A stretch of DNA of 56,752 bases from Clostridiaceae bacterium (GCA_910574345.1 CAJSZV010000030.1:1-56752), one strand, 5' to 3'. Counted from the stretch's first letter, positions 26,836 through 37,488 are shown. The notes: a model not told the origin generated them from the letters alone. Translations and numbers: made by a program.

Positions 26836-29800
26836 TTATGACAAAAGATTCTTCTGAGCCGTAGCCAGCATCAGCTTAATCCTGTTTAACTGATTCACTT
26901 CGCTGGCTCCCGGATCATAGTCCACGGCGATAATATTGGAACCGGGATAAGCTTTCCGGAGTTCTTTGATCACGCCTTTTCCCACAATATGGTTGGGCAG
27001 GCATCCAAAGGGCTGGGTACAGACGATATTATTCACACCGCTGTGAATGAGCTCCAGCATTTCGCCGGTGAGGAACCATCCTTCTCCGGTCTGGTTGCCC
27101 AAGGAGACGAAATCTTTGGCCATACCGGCCAGTTCCTGGATCCGGGCAGGAGCCGTAAAATGCCTGCTGGCCAGGAATCCTTTTCTGGCGGCTTTGCGCA
27201 TGTACTCCAGAAGGGAAATGCCTGCGTTGCACAGCCGGGCAGTGGACATCTTGCCTCCTAAGTATTCCGCTTTAAAATTCGTGTTGTAAAAACAGTACAG
27301 CAGAAAGTCCATGAGATCGGGCATGACTGCCTCCGCCCCTTCCGATTCCAGGAGCTCCACAATATGGTTGTTGGCCAGAGGCGAGAATTTCACCAAAATC
27401 TCCCCTACAATTCCTACACGGGGCTTTTTCACATCCACTCTTGGCAGGTTGTCAAAATCCCGGATGATTCCCTTAATATTTCGATAAAACTCCATCATGG
27501 AGGGGGAACGCTTGGAAAGAGAAACGATGCACTTCTTTTTCCATGCCCTGTGAAGCCGGTTGGCGGCGCCGGGTTCTTTTTCATATGGTCTTGTGGCATA
27601 GACCACCCGCATAAAGATATCGCCGTAAACCACTGCCTGCATGCACTTGATCAACAGAGGGATAGTAATCTGAAATCCCGGATTCGTCTCCATGCCGTTG
27701 GCATTAATGGAGATCACAGGGATTTGGGCCATGCCCGCTTTTTCCAATGCCCGGCGGACAAAGCCGATATAGTTGGAAGCCCGGCAGCCTCCTCCTGTCT
27801 GGCTCATGAGTACAGCCGTGTGGTCAAGGTCATATTTGCCGGATAACAGGGCCTCCATAACCTGGCCGATCACGATAAGAGAAGGATAACAGGCATCATT
27901 ATTTACATATTGAAGTCCTACATCAATGGCGGAGCGGTCGTTATTCTTAAGGATCTCGATCTGATATCCAAAGGAGCGGATGGCGGGTTCCAGAAGATCA
28001 AAATGGATAGGGGACATCTGAGGGCACAAAAGGGTGTAGGTCTTTTTCATCTCCTTTGTAAACAATACCCGGTTGTAAGCACTGGATATCATCTTTCGCT
28101 CAAAATGATTCTTATCCCGGACTTTCAGAGCGGCAATAAGGGAACGGACACGGATACGGGCGGCTCCCAGATTATTGACCTCATCAATTTTTAAAACCGT
28201 ATAAATCTTGCCGGCAGCGGAGAGAATATCATGTACCTGATCTGTAGTGACCGCATCCAGGCCACAGCCAAAGGAGTTCAGCTGAATCAAATCCAGATTG
28301 TCGCTTGTCTTTACATAGGAAGCAGCAGCATACAGTCTGGAATGATACACCCACTGATCCGTGACAATAAGGGGACGCTCCACCTGGCCTAAGTGGGAGA
28401 CGGAATCCTCTGTCAGTACAGCCATTCCGTAAGAAGTGATCATCTCAGGAATGCCGTGGTGGATCTCCGGGTCAATGTGGTAAGGCCGGCCAGCCAGCAC
28501 GATACCATGGCGGTTGTTCTCTTTCAGCCAGGCCACGGTCTCTTCCCCTTTCTTCTGCAGATCCCTTCGGGCCTGCATTAACTCCAGCCATCCTTTGTGG
28601 GCGGCAGAGCGGATATCCCTTTCGGGAATAGAGAATTCTCTGGAAAACTCTGGGACCAGCTGGCCGGCCAGAATTTCTTCACTGGTAAATGCCATAAAGG
28701 GATTCAAAAACCGGACATGCTGTTCCTTAAGCTCCTCCACATTATTCTTGATATTCTCGGCATAGGAGGTGACCATAGGACAGTTGTAGTGATTGCCGGC
28801 TCCGGGCTCTTCCTTCCGCTCATAAGGGATGCAGGGATAGAAAATAGTCTTGATTCCCTGGGCGATGAGCCAGGACACATGTCCGTGAGCAATCTTGGCC
28901 GGGTAGCATTCCGATTCGCTGGGAATGGATTCAATGCCTAATTCGTAAATCTTTCTGGTAGACTGAGGAGAAAGGACGACACGGAATCCGAGTTCTCTGA
29001 AAAATACAGCCCAGAAAGGATAGTTCTCGTAAAAATTCAGGACCCTTGGAATGCCTATGGTGCCCCGCGGCGCCACGTCAGGCGTTAAGGATTCATAGTC
29101 AAACATGCGGTGATACTTGTAGTCAAAAAGGTTAGGAATTTCCTTTTTGATCTTTTCCCTTCCCAGTCCTCTCTCACAGCGGTTGCCGCTGATGAACTGG
29201 CGGCCTCCTTCAAAGCGGTTGACTGTCAGGACGCACCGGTTGGTGCAGCCTTTGCACCTGGCCATGGAAGTGTCGTATTTCAAGCCGATGATCTTGTCAA
29301 GGGGCAGCATGGAGGTCTTACGGCCTTCTTCATACCTTTCCCTGGCAATAAGGGCAGCGCCGAAAGCTCCCATTATACCTGCAATATCAGGACGAATGGC
29401 CTCACAGCCAGATATTTTTTCAAAACTGCGCAGGACCGCGTCATTATAGAAGGTGCCGCCCTGAACTACCACATGGGAACCTAGATCTGCAGGGCCCGTA
29501 ATCTTGATAACTTTGTAGAGGGCATTTTTAATGACGGAGTAAGCCAGTCCGGCGGAGATGTCCGCTACGCTTGCTCCTTCCTTCTGTGCCTGCTTCACAT
29601 TGGAGTTCATAAATACGGTGCAGCGGGTGCCAAGATCCGTGGGATTCCTGGCAAACAAGGCTTCCTTTGCAAAATCCTCCACAGAATAGTTGAGTGATTT
29701 GGCAAAGGTTTCGATAAAGGAGCCGCAGCCGGAGGAGCAGGCTTCATTGAGCTGGACGCTGTCCACAGTATTGTCGCGGATCTTGATACATTTCATATCC

Positions 29801-31068
29801 TGACCGCCGATGTCCAGAATGCAGTCTACCTGAGGGTCAAAGAATGCGGCGGCATAGTAGTGGGAGATGGTCTCCACTTCCCCTTCGTCAAGCATAAGGG
29901 CAGCTTTTAAAAGAGCTTCGCCGTACCCTGTGGAACAGGACCAGGCGATATGAGCGGATGCAGGCAGCAGTGCCCGGATCTCACGGACAGAGCGGATGGC
30001 TGTGGCCAGAGGGCTTCCGTTGTTGTTGCTGTAAAAATGATAGAGAAGGGAGCCGTCTTCTCCTACTAAAGCCACTTTGGTCGTGGTGGAGCCGGCGTCA
30101 ATTCCCAGAAAACACCGGCCTTTGTAGGAAGAGAGTGGGGACTTTCCCACGGTATGGTGATTATGCCTTTCGGTGAAACGGTCATAGTCTTCTCTGTCGG
30201 CAAAAAGAGGTTCCATCCTCTTCACTTCAAAGTCCATCTTAATGCCCTGGGTCAGCGTAAGGATCATGTCGTCTAAGGACACCTGGGATTCTTCTTTGCT
30301 GTTCATGGCAGCGCCAATGGCGGCAAAAAGGTGGGAATGGTCAGGGGCAATGATCTGCTCACCGGATAGATTCAGGGTACGGATAAATGCCCGGCGCAGT
30401 TCCGGCAGAAAGTGGAGGGGGCCTCCTAAAAAGGCCACATTACCCCGGATCGGTTTTCCGCAGGCCAGGCCGCTGATTGTCTGATTGACTACAGCCTGAA
30501 AAATAGAGGCGGCCAGATCTTCTCTGGTAGCGCCTTCATTGATTAAAGGCTGGATATCTGACTTGGCAAATACGCCGCAGCGGGCGGCGATGGGATAAAT
30601 CATCCGGTAATTCTTTGCGTATTCATTAAGCCCTGAGGCGTCGGTCTGAAGCAGGGAGGCCATCTGGTCAATGAAAGAGCCGGTGCCGCCTGCGCAGATA
30701 CCGTTCATCCGCTGGTCAATACCGCCGGAGAAGTAGATGATCTTGGCATCCTCCCCCCCAAGTTCAATGGCCACATCTGTCTGAGGCGCCTCTGCCTGAA
30801 GAGCGGCGGCCACTGCCACGACCTCCTGGACAAAGGGAACATTCAGATGAGCAGACAGGGTGAGTCCGCCGGAACCAGTAATGATAGGGGAAAGCATGAG
30901 AGACCCCAGCTTTTCATGAGCCCTCTTAAGAAGGGAAGCCAGGGTTTCCTGAATATTGGCATAATGCCGTTCATAGTCAGCGAACAAGATGTCTGTGCCG
31001 CCGTCGGTAACAGCTATTTTTACAGTAGTGGAACCGATATCAATTCCTAAAGAAAAAACGTTCTTCAT
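26836..31068 (-). CDS. 2-hydroxyacyl-CoA dehydratase activase-like fusion protein
   Basis: A 1410-residue protein fusing two BcrAD/BadFG/HgdC-type ASKHA ATPase domains (about 1-290 and 320-575) to a C-terminal region of the DUF2229/HgdB-like type. ATP-binding motifs occur in each half: [13 protein letters not shown] with [11 protein letters not shown], and [15 protein letters not shown] with GGQDMKCI. The cluster cysteines lie in [14 protein letters not shown] and [16 protein letters not shown], and a further CKGCTNRC-type motif with GNRCERG follows at about 605-640. Such proteins use ATP and a [4Fe-4S] cluster to reduce a partner, as in radical 2-hydroxyacyl-CoA dehydratases, but this large class has no assigned partner. 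Downstream and upstream genes give no substrate clue. Confidence 0.85.
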   Translation of the reverse strand: MKNVFSLGIDIGSTTVKIAVTDGGTDILFADYERHYANIQETLASLLKRAHEKLGSLMLSPIITGSGGLTLSAHLNVPFVQEVVAVAAALQAEAPQTDVAIELGGEDAKIIYFSGGIDQRMNGICAGGTGSFIDQMASLLQTDASGLNEYAKNYRMIYPIAARCGVFAKSDIQPLINEGATREDLAASIFQAVVNQTISGLACGKPIRGNVAFLGGPLHFLPELRRAFIRTLNLSGEQIIAPDHSHLFAAIGAAMNSKEESQVSLDDMILTLTQGIKMDFEVKRMEPLFADREDYDRFTERHNHHTVGKSPLSSYKGRCFLGIDAGSTTTKVALVGEDGSLLYHFYSNNNGSPLATAIRSVREIRALLPASAHIAWSCSTGYGEALLKAALMLDEGEVETISHYYAAAFFDPQVDCILDIGGQDMKCIKIRDNTVDSVQLNEACSSGCGSFIETFAKSLNYSVEDFAKEALFARNPTDLGTRCTVFMNSNVKQAQKEGASVADISAGLAYSVIKNALYKVIKITGPADLGSHVVVQGGTFYNDAVLRSFEKISGCEAIRPDIAGIMGAFGAALIARERYEEGRKTSMLPLDKIIGLKYDTSMARCKGCTNRCVLTVNRFEGGRQFISGNRCERGLGREKIKKEIPNLFDYKYHRMFDYESLTPDVAPRGTIGIPRVLNFYENYPFWAVFFRELGFRVVLSPQSTRKIYELGIESIPSESECYPAKIAHGHVSWLIAQGIKTIFYPCIPYERKEEPGAGNHYNCPMVTSYAENIKNNVEELKEQHVRFLNPFMAFTSEEILAGQLVPEFSREFSIPERDIRSAAHKGWLELMQARRDLQKKGEETVAWLKENNRHGIVLAGRPYHIDPEIHHGIPEMITSYGMAVLTEDSVSHLGQVERPLIVTDQWVYHSRLYAAASYVKTSDNLDLIQLNSFGCGLDAVTTDQVHDILSAAGKIYTVLKIDEVNNLGAARIRVRSLIAALKVRDKNHFERKMISSAYNRVLFTKEMKKTYTLLCPQMSPIHFDLLEPAIRSFGYQIEILKNNDRSAIDVGLQYVNNDACYPSLIVIGQVMEALLSGKYDLDHTAVLMSQTGGGCRASNYIGFVRRALEKAGMAQIPVISINANGMETNPGFQITIPLLIKCMQAVVYGDIFMRVVYATRPYEKEPGAANRLHRAWKKKCIVSLSKRSPSMMEFYRNIKGIIRDFDNLPRVDVKKPRVGIVGEILVKFSPLANNHIVELLESEGAEAVMPDLMDFLLYCFYNTNFKAEYLGGKMSTARLCNAGISLLEYMRKAARKGFLASRHFTAPARIQELAGMAKDFVSLGNQTGEGWFLTGEMLELIHSGVNNIVCTQPFGCLPNHIVGKGVIKELRKAYPGSNIIAVDYDPGASEVNQLNRIKLMLATAQKNLLS

Positions 31069-31226
31069 ATTTTGCGGGGGTAATCCCCTGCCTCCTTTGC
31101 ATAAAAGTATTGCTCATCAGAGAATACCCTAGCTAGTTTAACATAAATCAAAAAAGAAAACAATTGGGGGTGACTGTTAAAAAATTGTTAACAGACCATA
31201 AAGATATGGTGAAAATGCTGATTTAT

Positions 31227-31255
31227 TTGACAAACCAGTAGTCAGAAACTATAAT
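31227..31255 (+). promoter_or_regulatory. Sigma-A promoter of the CorA-like gene
   Basis: TTGACA at 31227-31232, a 17-base spacer and TATAAT at 31250-31255: full consensus. Confidence 0.85.
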
Positions 31256-31308
31256 GGTAAGGTCAAAAGTACATTGGAAGTATATGGATATAGGAAAAGG
31301 GTGAGATT

Positions 31309-32244
31309 ATGATTCAGATCTTTTTGACAGAGGATGGGATGATCCATCAGAAGGACGAACTGCAAAACGGCGCATGGATGGCTCTTACAGACCCTACGGC
31401 AACAGAGATTCTGGAGATTTCCGAAGCCTATGGCATCGACCCGGATCATCTGAGGGCGCCTCTGGATGAGGAGGAGCGCTCCCGTATCGAGACGGAGGAT
31501 GACTATACCCTGATTCTGGTGGATATTCCTACTATGGAGGAGAGAGACGGCAAGGACTGGTATGTGACCATCCCCCTGGGCATTATTATGACAGATCAGA
31601 TCATGATTACCGTGTGCCTGGAGGAGACGCCTATTCTTACGGCTTTTATGGACGGCAGGGTGAAAGAATTCTATACCTATATGAAGACAAGATTTATTCT
31701 GCAGATATTATATAAGAACGCATCCATGTACCTGCAGTACTTAAGAATCATTGACAAGAAAAGCGACGTGGTGGAGCGCAAGCTTCACAAAGCCCAGAAG
31801 AACCGGGAACTTATGGAACTTCTCCAGCTGGAGAAGAGCCTCCTTTATTTTTCCACATCCCTTCGTTCCAATGAAGTGGTGCTGGAAAAGCTGATGAAGA
31901 GTGAGCGGATCAAAAAATATCCGGAGGATACGGAGCTTTTGGAGGACGTTATCATTGAGAACAAGCAGGCTATCGAGATGGCCAACATCTACAGCGGCAA
32001 TCTGAATGTGACAACGGAAGCCGTAGCCTCGGTGATCTCCAACAATCTGAACATTGTCATGAAACTTTTGACTACCATAACCCTGGTTATGTCTATACCT
32101 ACCATGATAGCCAGTTTTTACGGCATGAATGTTCTGGGGATACCCTTTGCCATGCATCCCCAGGGATTTTGGATTGTCATTGGATTCACGGCTGTGCTGT
32201 CATTGGTGCTGACACTGATTTTTTCAAAAAAGGACCTGTTTTAA
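31309..32244 (+). CDS. corA: CorA-family divalent cation transporter
   Basis: A 311-residue CorA/2-TM-GxN family channel for magnesium or related divalent cations. The cytoplasmic N-terminal domain runs to about residue 245. Two C-terminal transmembrane helices flank the selectivity motif YGMN (in SFYGMNVLGIPF), and the protein ends in the usual basic tail (FSKKDLF). A ribosome binding site AGGGTGAG precedes the ATG. No M-box riboswitch is visible in the short leader. Transport of other metals (Co, Ni) is possible within the family. Confidence 0.93.
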   Translation: MIQIFLTEDGMIHQKDELQNGAWMALTDPTATEILEISEAYGIDPDHLRAPLDEEERSRIETEDDYTLILVDIPTMEERDGKDWYVTIPLGIIMTDQIMITVCLEETPILTAFMDGRVKEFYTYMKTRFILQILYKNASMYLQYLRIIDKKSDVVERKLHKAQKNRELMELLQLEKSLLYFSTSLRSNEVVLEKLMKSERIKKYPEDTELLEDVIIENKQAIEMANIYSGNLNVTTEAVASVISNNLNIVMKLLTTITLVMSIPTMIASFYGMNVLGIPFAMHPQGFWIVIGFTAVLSLVLTLIFSKKDLF

Positions 32245-32267
32245 AATGTTGAGAAAAGGATGAGAGA

Positions 32268-33125
32268 ATGAAATTTTTTCACAAAATGGAATCAAAATAC
32301 GGAAAATATGCGATTCATAATCTGATGTATTACATTGTGATTCTCTATGGCATGGGCTTGGTGCTGTATCTCTTTGATCCCATGTTTTACTGGATGTATC
32401 TGTCCCTGGACATGGGAGCGATCTTTCACGGGCAGCTCTGGCGTCTTGTCACATTCCTCGTATATCCGCCGGCTTTGGGCAGCTGGGTGTTAAGCGATAT
32501 TTTCTTTGGGATCCTGGCCCTGTTTATGTACCACAGCCTGGGAATCACTTTGGAGCGGGTATGGGGATCTTTTCGGTTTAACGTGTTTTTCTTTATGGGC
32601 GTTATAGGGCAGATTCTTGCGGCATTCGTAGGATATGTGGTATTTCACCAGAGTTATTATATTACCACGGGATTTTTGAATTTTTCCATATTCCTTGCTT
32701 TTGCCATCTGTTTTCCGGATATACAGTTTCTCTTGTTTCTGGTGATTCCGGTAAAGGCCAAATGGCTGGCTATTGCAGAGACGGCAGTGTATGCCTACAG
32801 TTTTATCAGGGGCAATGCCAGTATCCGGTGCGAGATCATACTGTCGCTGATCAATGTGCTTCTCTTTGTGGCCATGACCAGGAACTACCAAAGGTATTCT
32901 CCTAAGGAGATAAAGAGAAAGCATGAATTTAAGGCTAAGATGAAAGTCATGCCTAAAGGGCGGACCATTCACAAGTGTGCTGTCTGCGGCAGGACGGAGG
33001 CAGATCATCCGGAACTGGAATTCAGATATTGTTCCAAATGCGCAGGGGGCCTGGAATACTGCCAGGACCATCTATATACCCATCAGCATGTGACAGAAGA
33101 TATTGTTCAGATAAAAGACCAATAA
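32268..33125 (+). CDS. Rhomboid-like membrane protein with C-terminal zinc ribbon
   Basis: A 285-residue protein with about six transmembrane segments (residues about 20-205). The GQLWRLVTFLVYP loop resembles the L1 region of rhomboid proteins, but no GxSG serine motif or catalytic histidine is visible, so it looks like an inactive rhomboid fold (derlin/pseudoprotease type). The cytosolic C-terminus carries CAVCG, CSKC and a Cys/His-rich stretch (CQDHLYTHQH) that could bind zinc. It sits 23 bases after corA and 15 bases before pyk. Function is not known. Confidence 0.7.
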   Translation: MKFFHKMESKYGKYAIHNLMYYIVILYGMGLVLYLFDPMFYWMYLSLDMGAIFHGQLWRLVTFLVYPPALGSWVLSDIFFGILALFMYHSLGITLERVWGSFRFNVFFFMGVIGQILAAFVGYVVFHQSYYITTGFLNFSIFLAFAICFPDIQFLLFLVIPVKAKWLAIAETAVYAYSFIRGNASIRCEIILSLINVLLFVAMTRNYQRYSPKEIKRKHEFKAKMKVMPKGRTIHKCAVCGRTEADHPELEFRYCSKCAGGLEYCQDHLYTHQHVTEDIVQIKDQ

Positions 33126-33140
33126 TTACGGAGGGATGAT

Positions 33141-34577
33141 ATGAAAAAGACAAAGATTATATGTACTATGGGACCCAATTCCGACGATCGACAGGTAATG
33201 ACGGAGCTGGCCTTAAACGGAATGGATATTGCAAGATTTAACTTTTCCCATGGAGACCATGCAGAACAGAAAGCCAGGTTAGATCAGCTCAAAAGCGTGA
33301 GGGATGAGCTGGGGCTTCCCATTGCCGCCCTTCTTGACACCAAGGGACCGGAGATCCGCACGGGACTGCTGAAAGAGGGGAAAAAGGTAACGCTGACGGA
33401 AGGGCAGACATTTACCCTGACCACAAGAAAGGTGGAGGGGGATGAAAGCATCTGCCATATTAATTACAGCGGCCTCAATGAAGATGTGGCTCCCGGCAAC
33501 CGGATTCTTATTGATGACGGTTTGATCGAGCTGAGAGTGGAGAATGTGGAAGGAAGCGAGATTCACTGCAGGGTGGTCAACGGCGGAGAACTGGGACAGC
33601 AGAAAGGTGTGAACGTGCCCAATGTGAAGGTAAAGCTTCCGGCCCTTACGGAGAAAGACAAGGAGGACATCTGGTTCGGGATTGAGGAGGGCTTTGACTT
33701 TATCGCAGCTTCTTTTGTGCGCAATGCAGACGCCATTATTGAGATCAAGCAGATGCTGGATGTGGCAGGAGCCGGCATAAAGGTGATTGCCAAGATTGAG
33801 AACGCAGAGGGGATTGACAACATTGACTCCATTATCGCGGCCAGCGACGGAATCATGGTGGCCAGAGGGGATATGGGTGTGGAGATCCCGGCGGAGCGAG
33901 TTCCCTATATCCAGAAAGAGATTATCCGCAAGTGCAATGAAGCCAGCAAGCCGGTTATCACCGCAACCCAGATGCTGGATTCCATGATTCGCAATCCCCG
34001 TCCCACGAGAGCGGAGGTAACGGACGTGGCCAATGCGGTTTATGACGGAACAGATGCGGTTATGCTGTCAGGTGAGACGGCTATGGGTAAATATCCGGTG
34101 GAAGCCTTGAAGATGATGGCTCAGATTGCAGAGGAGACGGAGTCTCACTTAGATTACAATGCGTACCGCAGGCGCAGCGTTTCGGCGGAGAATCTCCGCA
34201 AGATCTCCAATGCCGTGTGCTTTTCTTCCGTGTCCACAGCCCACGACCTGGATGCAAAGGCCATTGTAGCCCCCAGTATCAGCGGATTTACAGCCGGGCT
34301 TTTGTCAAAATACCGTCCCGGCGCCAGGATTATCGGCCTTTCGCCCAGCGCCAGTGCTGTGAGACAGATGCAGATCTTGTGGGGCGTCACCCCGTTTTTG
34401 GCAAAGCGTGCGGATTCTACGGATATTCTTATCGCTTCTTCCGTAGATCTGCTGAAGGGAAAGGGCATTCTTGAATCCGGCGATGTGGTGGTAGTGACTG
34501 CGGGAGTAGTCAGCCATGAGCGCCGCCACGAACCGGCTCAGGATACCAATATTATGCGTGTGGTGAATATATTATAA
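33141..34577 (+). CDS. pyk: Pyruvate kinase
   Basis: Pyruvate kinase transfers phosphate from phosphoenolpyruvate to ADP in glycolysis. The 478-residue length corresponds to the short form without a C-terminal PEP-utiliser-like domain. Conserved features are MGPNSDD at the N-terminus, FNFSHGDH, DTKGPEIRTG, the active-site KIENAEG block and MVARGDMGVEIP, plus ATQMLDSMI. An AGGGATG ribosome binding site precedes the ATG. Confidence 0.97.
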   Translation: MKKTKIICTMGPNSDDRQVMTELALNGMDIARFNFSHGDHAEQKARLDQLKSVRDELGLPIAALLDTKGPEIRTGLLKEGKKVTLTEGQTFTLTTRKVEGDESICHINYSGLNEDVAPGNRILIDDGLIELRVENVEGSEIHCRVVNGGELGQQKGVNVPNVKVKLPALTEKDKEDIWFGIEEGFDFIAASFVRNADAIIEIKQMLDVAGAGIKVIAKIENAEGIDNIDSIIAASDGIMVARGDMGVEIPAERVPYIQKEIIRKCNEASKPVITATQMLDSMIRNPRPTRAEVTDVANAVYDGTDAVMLSGETAMGKYPVEALKMMAQIAEETESHLDYNAYRRRSVSAENLRKISNAVCFSSVSTAHDLDAKAIVAPSISGFTAGLLSKYRPGARIIGLSPSASAVRQMQILWGVTPFLAKRADSTDILIASSVDLLKGKGILESGDVVVVTAGVVSHERRHEPAQDTNIMRVVNIL

Positions 34578-34636
34578 AAATTATTGGGCACAGGCTTAAC
34601 ATGGAAGTGCTCTTGAACAAAAAATAAAGAAAGTAC

Positions 34637-34666
34637 TGGACAAAGAAGTCTGCTATCGGGTACAAT
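34637..34666 (+). promoter_or_regulatory. Probable lysA promoter
   Basis: TGGACA at 34637-34642, an 18-base spacer and TACAAT at 34661-34666. It overlaps the hairpin at 34644-34697. Confidence 0.5.
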
Positions 34667-34697
34667 GTGACATCATTGCATTGTCTTAAAGCAGACT
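34644..34697 (+). terminator. Nested hairpin between pyk and lysA, possible pyk terminator
   Basis: Outer stem AAGTCTGCT (34646-34654 region) with AGCAGACTT, inner stem ACAATG/CATTGT, then TTTTTG. The long loop makes termination only plausible. Confidence 0.5.
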
Positions 34698-34747
34698 TTT
34701 TGATTTGCGGCATTTTAAAATTTACAAGACTAAGGGAGGAACACTAT

Positions 34748-36016
34748 ATGGAAAAGAAACCGTTTGTGACGCTGGAACAGCTTAAGGAGATTACCAAAGA
34801 GTATCCGACTCCATTCCATCTCTATGACGAGAAGGGGATCCGGGAGAACGCAGAGAGGCTGAAAGAGGCATTTGCCTGGAATAAAGGGTTTAAAGAGTAT
34901 TTTGCGGTGAAGGCCACACCCAATCCGTTTATTTTAAAGATTCTGAAAGAGCATGGGTGCGGCACGGACTGCTCGTCCATGACAGAGCTTATGATGTCTC
35001 ATGCCTGCGGATTTAAGGAACATGAGATCATGTTTTCGTCCAATGACACGCCGGCGGAAGAGTTTCGGTTTGCCAATGACCTGGGCGCTGTCATTAATCT
35101 GGACGATTTTACCCATATCCAATATCTGGAGGATGCCATAGGAGGAATTCCGGAGACCATTAGCTGCCGGTATAATCCGGGCGGGCTGTTTAAGATCAGC
35201 AATGACATCATGGATAATCCGGGGGATGCAAAATATGGCATGACCACGGAGCAGATTTTTGATGCCTTTAAGATTTTAAAGGAAAAAGGCGCAAAGTATT
35301 TCGGGATTCATGCATTTCTTGCAAGCAATACGGTGACCAATGAATATTATCCCATGCTTGCAAAGGTACTCTTTGAGGTGGCGGTTCGTCTTCATAAGGA
35401 GACGGGGGCCAATATCCGGTTTATTAATCTTTCCGGCGGCATCGGGATTCCCTACAGCCCTGATCAGGAGCCCAATGACATTAAGGTGATCGGGGAAGGC
35501 GTGAGAAAGGTTTACGAGGAGGTGCTGGTTCCTGCCGGTATGGGGGATGTGGCATTGTATACGGAACTGGGGCGTTTTATGCTGGGGCCCTACGGATGTC
35601 TGGTGACAAAAGCCATTCATGAGAAGCATACCTACAAGGAGTACGTGGGAGTGGATGCATGTGCGGTGAACCTTATGCGTCCGGCGGTCTACGGCGCTTA
35701 TCATCATATTACAGTGGCGGGAAAGGAAGGCATGGCCTGTGACCATACCTATGACGTAGTAGGGTCTCTGTGCGAAAACTGTGATAAGTTTGCCATTGAC
35801 AGGAGCCTGCCGGAGATTGAAAAGGGAGATCTCCTGGTGATTCACGACACGGGAGCCCACGGGTTCTCCATGGGATACAACTATAACGGTAAATTAAAGT
35901 CTGCCGAACTTCTCCTGAAGGAGGACGGTTCCGTAGAGATGATCCGCCGGGCAGAGACAGCCAAAGATTATTTTGCTACCTTTGATTTCTGTGAGGTGAT
36001 GAAGGATTACAGTTAG
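34748..36016 (+). CDS. lysA: Diaminopimelate decarboxylase family protein
   Basis: A 422-residue PLP enzyme of the diaminopimelate/ornithine/arginine decarboxylase fold-III family; LysA makes lysine from meso-diaminopimelate. PLP-binding Lys55 lies in YFAVKATPNP, and SLCENCDKF resembles the conserved cysteine block of LysA. The frame is open to 34667, but GGGAGGA lies 8 bases before the ATG at 34748. Other fold-III decarboxylase activities (for example carboxynorspermidine) are less likely by length and motifs. Confidence 0.9.
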   Translation: MEKKPFVTLEQLKEITKEYPTPFHLYDEKGIRENAERLKEAFAWNKGFKEYFAVKATPNPFILKILKEHGCGTDCSSMTELMMSHACGFKEHEIMFSSNDTPAEEFRFANDLGAVINLDDFTHIQYLEDAIGGIPETISCRYNPGGLFKISNDIMDNPGDAKYGMTTEQIFDAFKILKEKGAKYFGIHAFLASNTVTNEYYPMLAKVLFEVAVRLHKETGANIRFINLSGGIGIPYSPDQEPNDIKVIGEGVRKVYEEVLVPAGMGDVALYTELGRFMLGPYGCLVTKAIHEKHTYKEYVGVDACAVNLMRPAVYGAYHHITVAGKEGMACDHTYDVVGSLCENCDKFAIDRSLPEIEKGDLLVIHDTGAHGFSMGYNYNGKLKSAELLLKEDGSVEMIRRAETAKDYFATFDFCEVMKDYS

Positions 36017-36082
36017 ATGAGGGGGTAATGTGAGGAATTTGTAAGAAAACCGAAAGACCGGCTTACGAAAAATGGACAGAAT

Positions 36083-36113
36083 GAGAAGGCTTAAATTCAG
36101 GCCTTCTCTTTTT
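36083..36113 (+). terminator. Rho-independent terminator of lysA
   Basis: Stem GAGAAGGC (36083-36090) with GCCTTCTC (36101-36108), followed by TTTTT. Confidence 0.85.
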
Positions 36114-36127
36114 GGGAGAAAAAGAAA

Positions 36128-36168
36128 AATCCCCACATCCTGGTGATGTGGGGGATTACTTTTTCTTT
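36128..36168 (+). terminator. Second terminator hairpin
   Basis: Stem AATCCCCACATC (36128-36139) with GATGTGGGGGATT (one bulged G), followed by ACTTTTTC. About 190 bases without a gene follow before the subtilisin. Confidence 0.75.
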
Positions 36169-36358
36169 AGGATTAGGATTAAAAGGATTAAGGATTAAAG
36201 TTTGTGCATTTCTTATGGTCTTAGTATAACACATGGATTCAAAAAATGTTTGTAGAATGTTTGAATAGATTATGAAGAAATTCTTAAGGTTGCCAAAATG
36301 AAACCAATGACAGGGTTTTGGAATATTGTAAAGAAAAAGATAATATAAGGAAAGAACT

Positions 36359-37261
36359 GTGAATCGGGCAAAGCAGGTGATTCATTGGGGGATAGAGGCT
36401 AACCAGGGGCTGACCGGCAATGGAGTAGGCGTGGCGGTTCTGGATACCGGCATCTATCCCCATATAGATTTTGGGCAGCGGATTGCTGCGTTTTATGATG
36501 TGATAAGGAAAAGAAGGGAACCCTATGATGACAACGGCCACGGTACTCATATCTCGGCAATTATCGGCGGGAGCGGGGAGGCGTCGGACGGACGGTACTG
36601 CGGGGTAGCTCCCGGCTGCCATATCATCAGCGTAAAGGTGCTGGACTCCAAGGGAGGAGGGTATGCCTCTGATGTGCTTATGGGATTGAGATGGATTCGG
36701 GAACACAAGGAAATGCTTGGCATCCGTGTGGTGAATATCTCCGTAGGCTCATATTCCAGAAGAAATATGAGCGAGAATTCAGCCTTGGTAAGAGGTGTGG
36801 ATGCGGCGTGGGATGATGGGTTGGTGGTGGTGGTGGCAGCAGGCAATAACGGGCCCGGCCGTATGACGGTGACAACACCGGGGATCAGCAGGAAGGTGAT
36901 TACCGTAGGGTGTTCCGATGATGATAAAGAGGTTAATGTTATGGGGACAAAGATGGTGGATTATTCCGGAAGAGGCCCTACGGGAGCCTGTGTGTGCAAG
37001 CCGGAAATTCTTGCTCCCGGAGCCTCTATTATCAGCTGCTGCAATGAACTGTGCCGGTATTCTGTGAAAAGCGGAACCTCTATGTCCACTCCTATTGTAG
37101 CGGGGGCCATAGCCCTTCTTTTGGAAAAGTACCCGACCATGAGCAACCGGGATGTGAAACTGCGGCTGAGAGAGAGGGCAGTGGACTTAGGGCTTCCCAG
37201 GAACCGGCAGGGGTGGGGACTTTTGGATGTGGAAAGGCTTTTGGCGGATGAAGTTCTGTAA
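36359..37261 (+). CDS. S8-family subtilisin-like serine protease
   Basis: A 300-residue subtilase with an intact catalytic triad: Asp29 (VLDTG), His61 (NGHGTH) and Ser241 (GTSMSTP), with the oxyanion Asn163 in AAGNNGPG. It has no signal peptide and essentially no propeptide, which resembles intracellular subtilisins. The start is a GTG at 36359 with AAGG about 9 bases upstream. An incomplete, mutated copy of its middle part lies 300 bases downstream (37554-37705). Substrate unknown. Confidence 0.92.
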   Translation: MNRAKQVIHWGIEANQGLTGNGVGVAVLDTGIYPHIDFGQRIAAFYDVIRKRREPYDDNGHGTHISAIIGGSGEASDGRYCGVAPGCHIISVKVLDSKGGGYASDVLMGLRWIREHKEMLGIRVVNISVGSYSRRNMSENSALVRGVDAAWDDGLVVVVAAGNNGPGRMTVTTPGISRKVITVGCSDDDKEVNVMGTKMVDYSGRGPTGACVCKPEILAPGASIISCCNELCRYSVKSGTSMSTPIVAGAIALLLEKYPTMSNRDVKLRLRERAVDLGLPRNRQGWGLLDVERLLADEVL

Positions 37262-37315
37262 GTGAAGTCGCGTCTATGATGCATGATGCGATAAAGGAAA
37301 CGGTAGGTAACGAGA

Positions 37316-37444
37316 ATGGAGAGTAAGTATCAGGTTATCGTATCCGAACAGGCGAAACAGATGCTTGCAGGCCATGCGGCATTCTTAGCGCAGGTTAGTC
37401 CGGAAGCAGCGGAATACCTGGCTGCTTCCTTGACAATTAAATAA
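37316..37444 (+). pseudogene. RelE/ParE-type toxin, N-terminal fragment
   Basis: A 42-codon frame beginning ESKYQVIVSEQAKQML and ending after LTIK. The sequence up to LAQVSPEAAEYL resembles the N-terminus of RelE/ParE-family toxins, which are normally about 90-110 residues. No antitoxin gene accompanies it. I read it as a truncated remnant; it could still be expressed as a short peptide. Confidence 0.5.
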
Positions 37445-37450
37445 CTTTAT

Positions 37451-37488
37451 GAAAATCGCCATTTTGTCTAAATATGGCGATTTTTCTA
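37451..37488 (+). terminator. Rho-independent terminator
   Basis: Stem AAAATCGCCAT with ATGGCGATTTTT, T-run included. Confidence 0.75.

Noticed and set aside
34600-34747. Lysine riboswitch before lysA
   Set aside because: The leader is too short and lacks the conserved five-stem lysine aptamer; only a nested hairpin and a promoter are visible.
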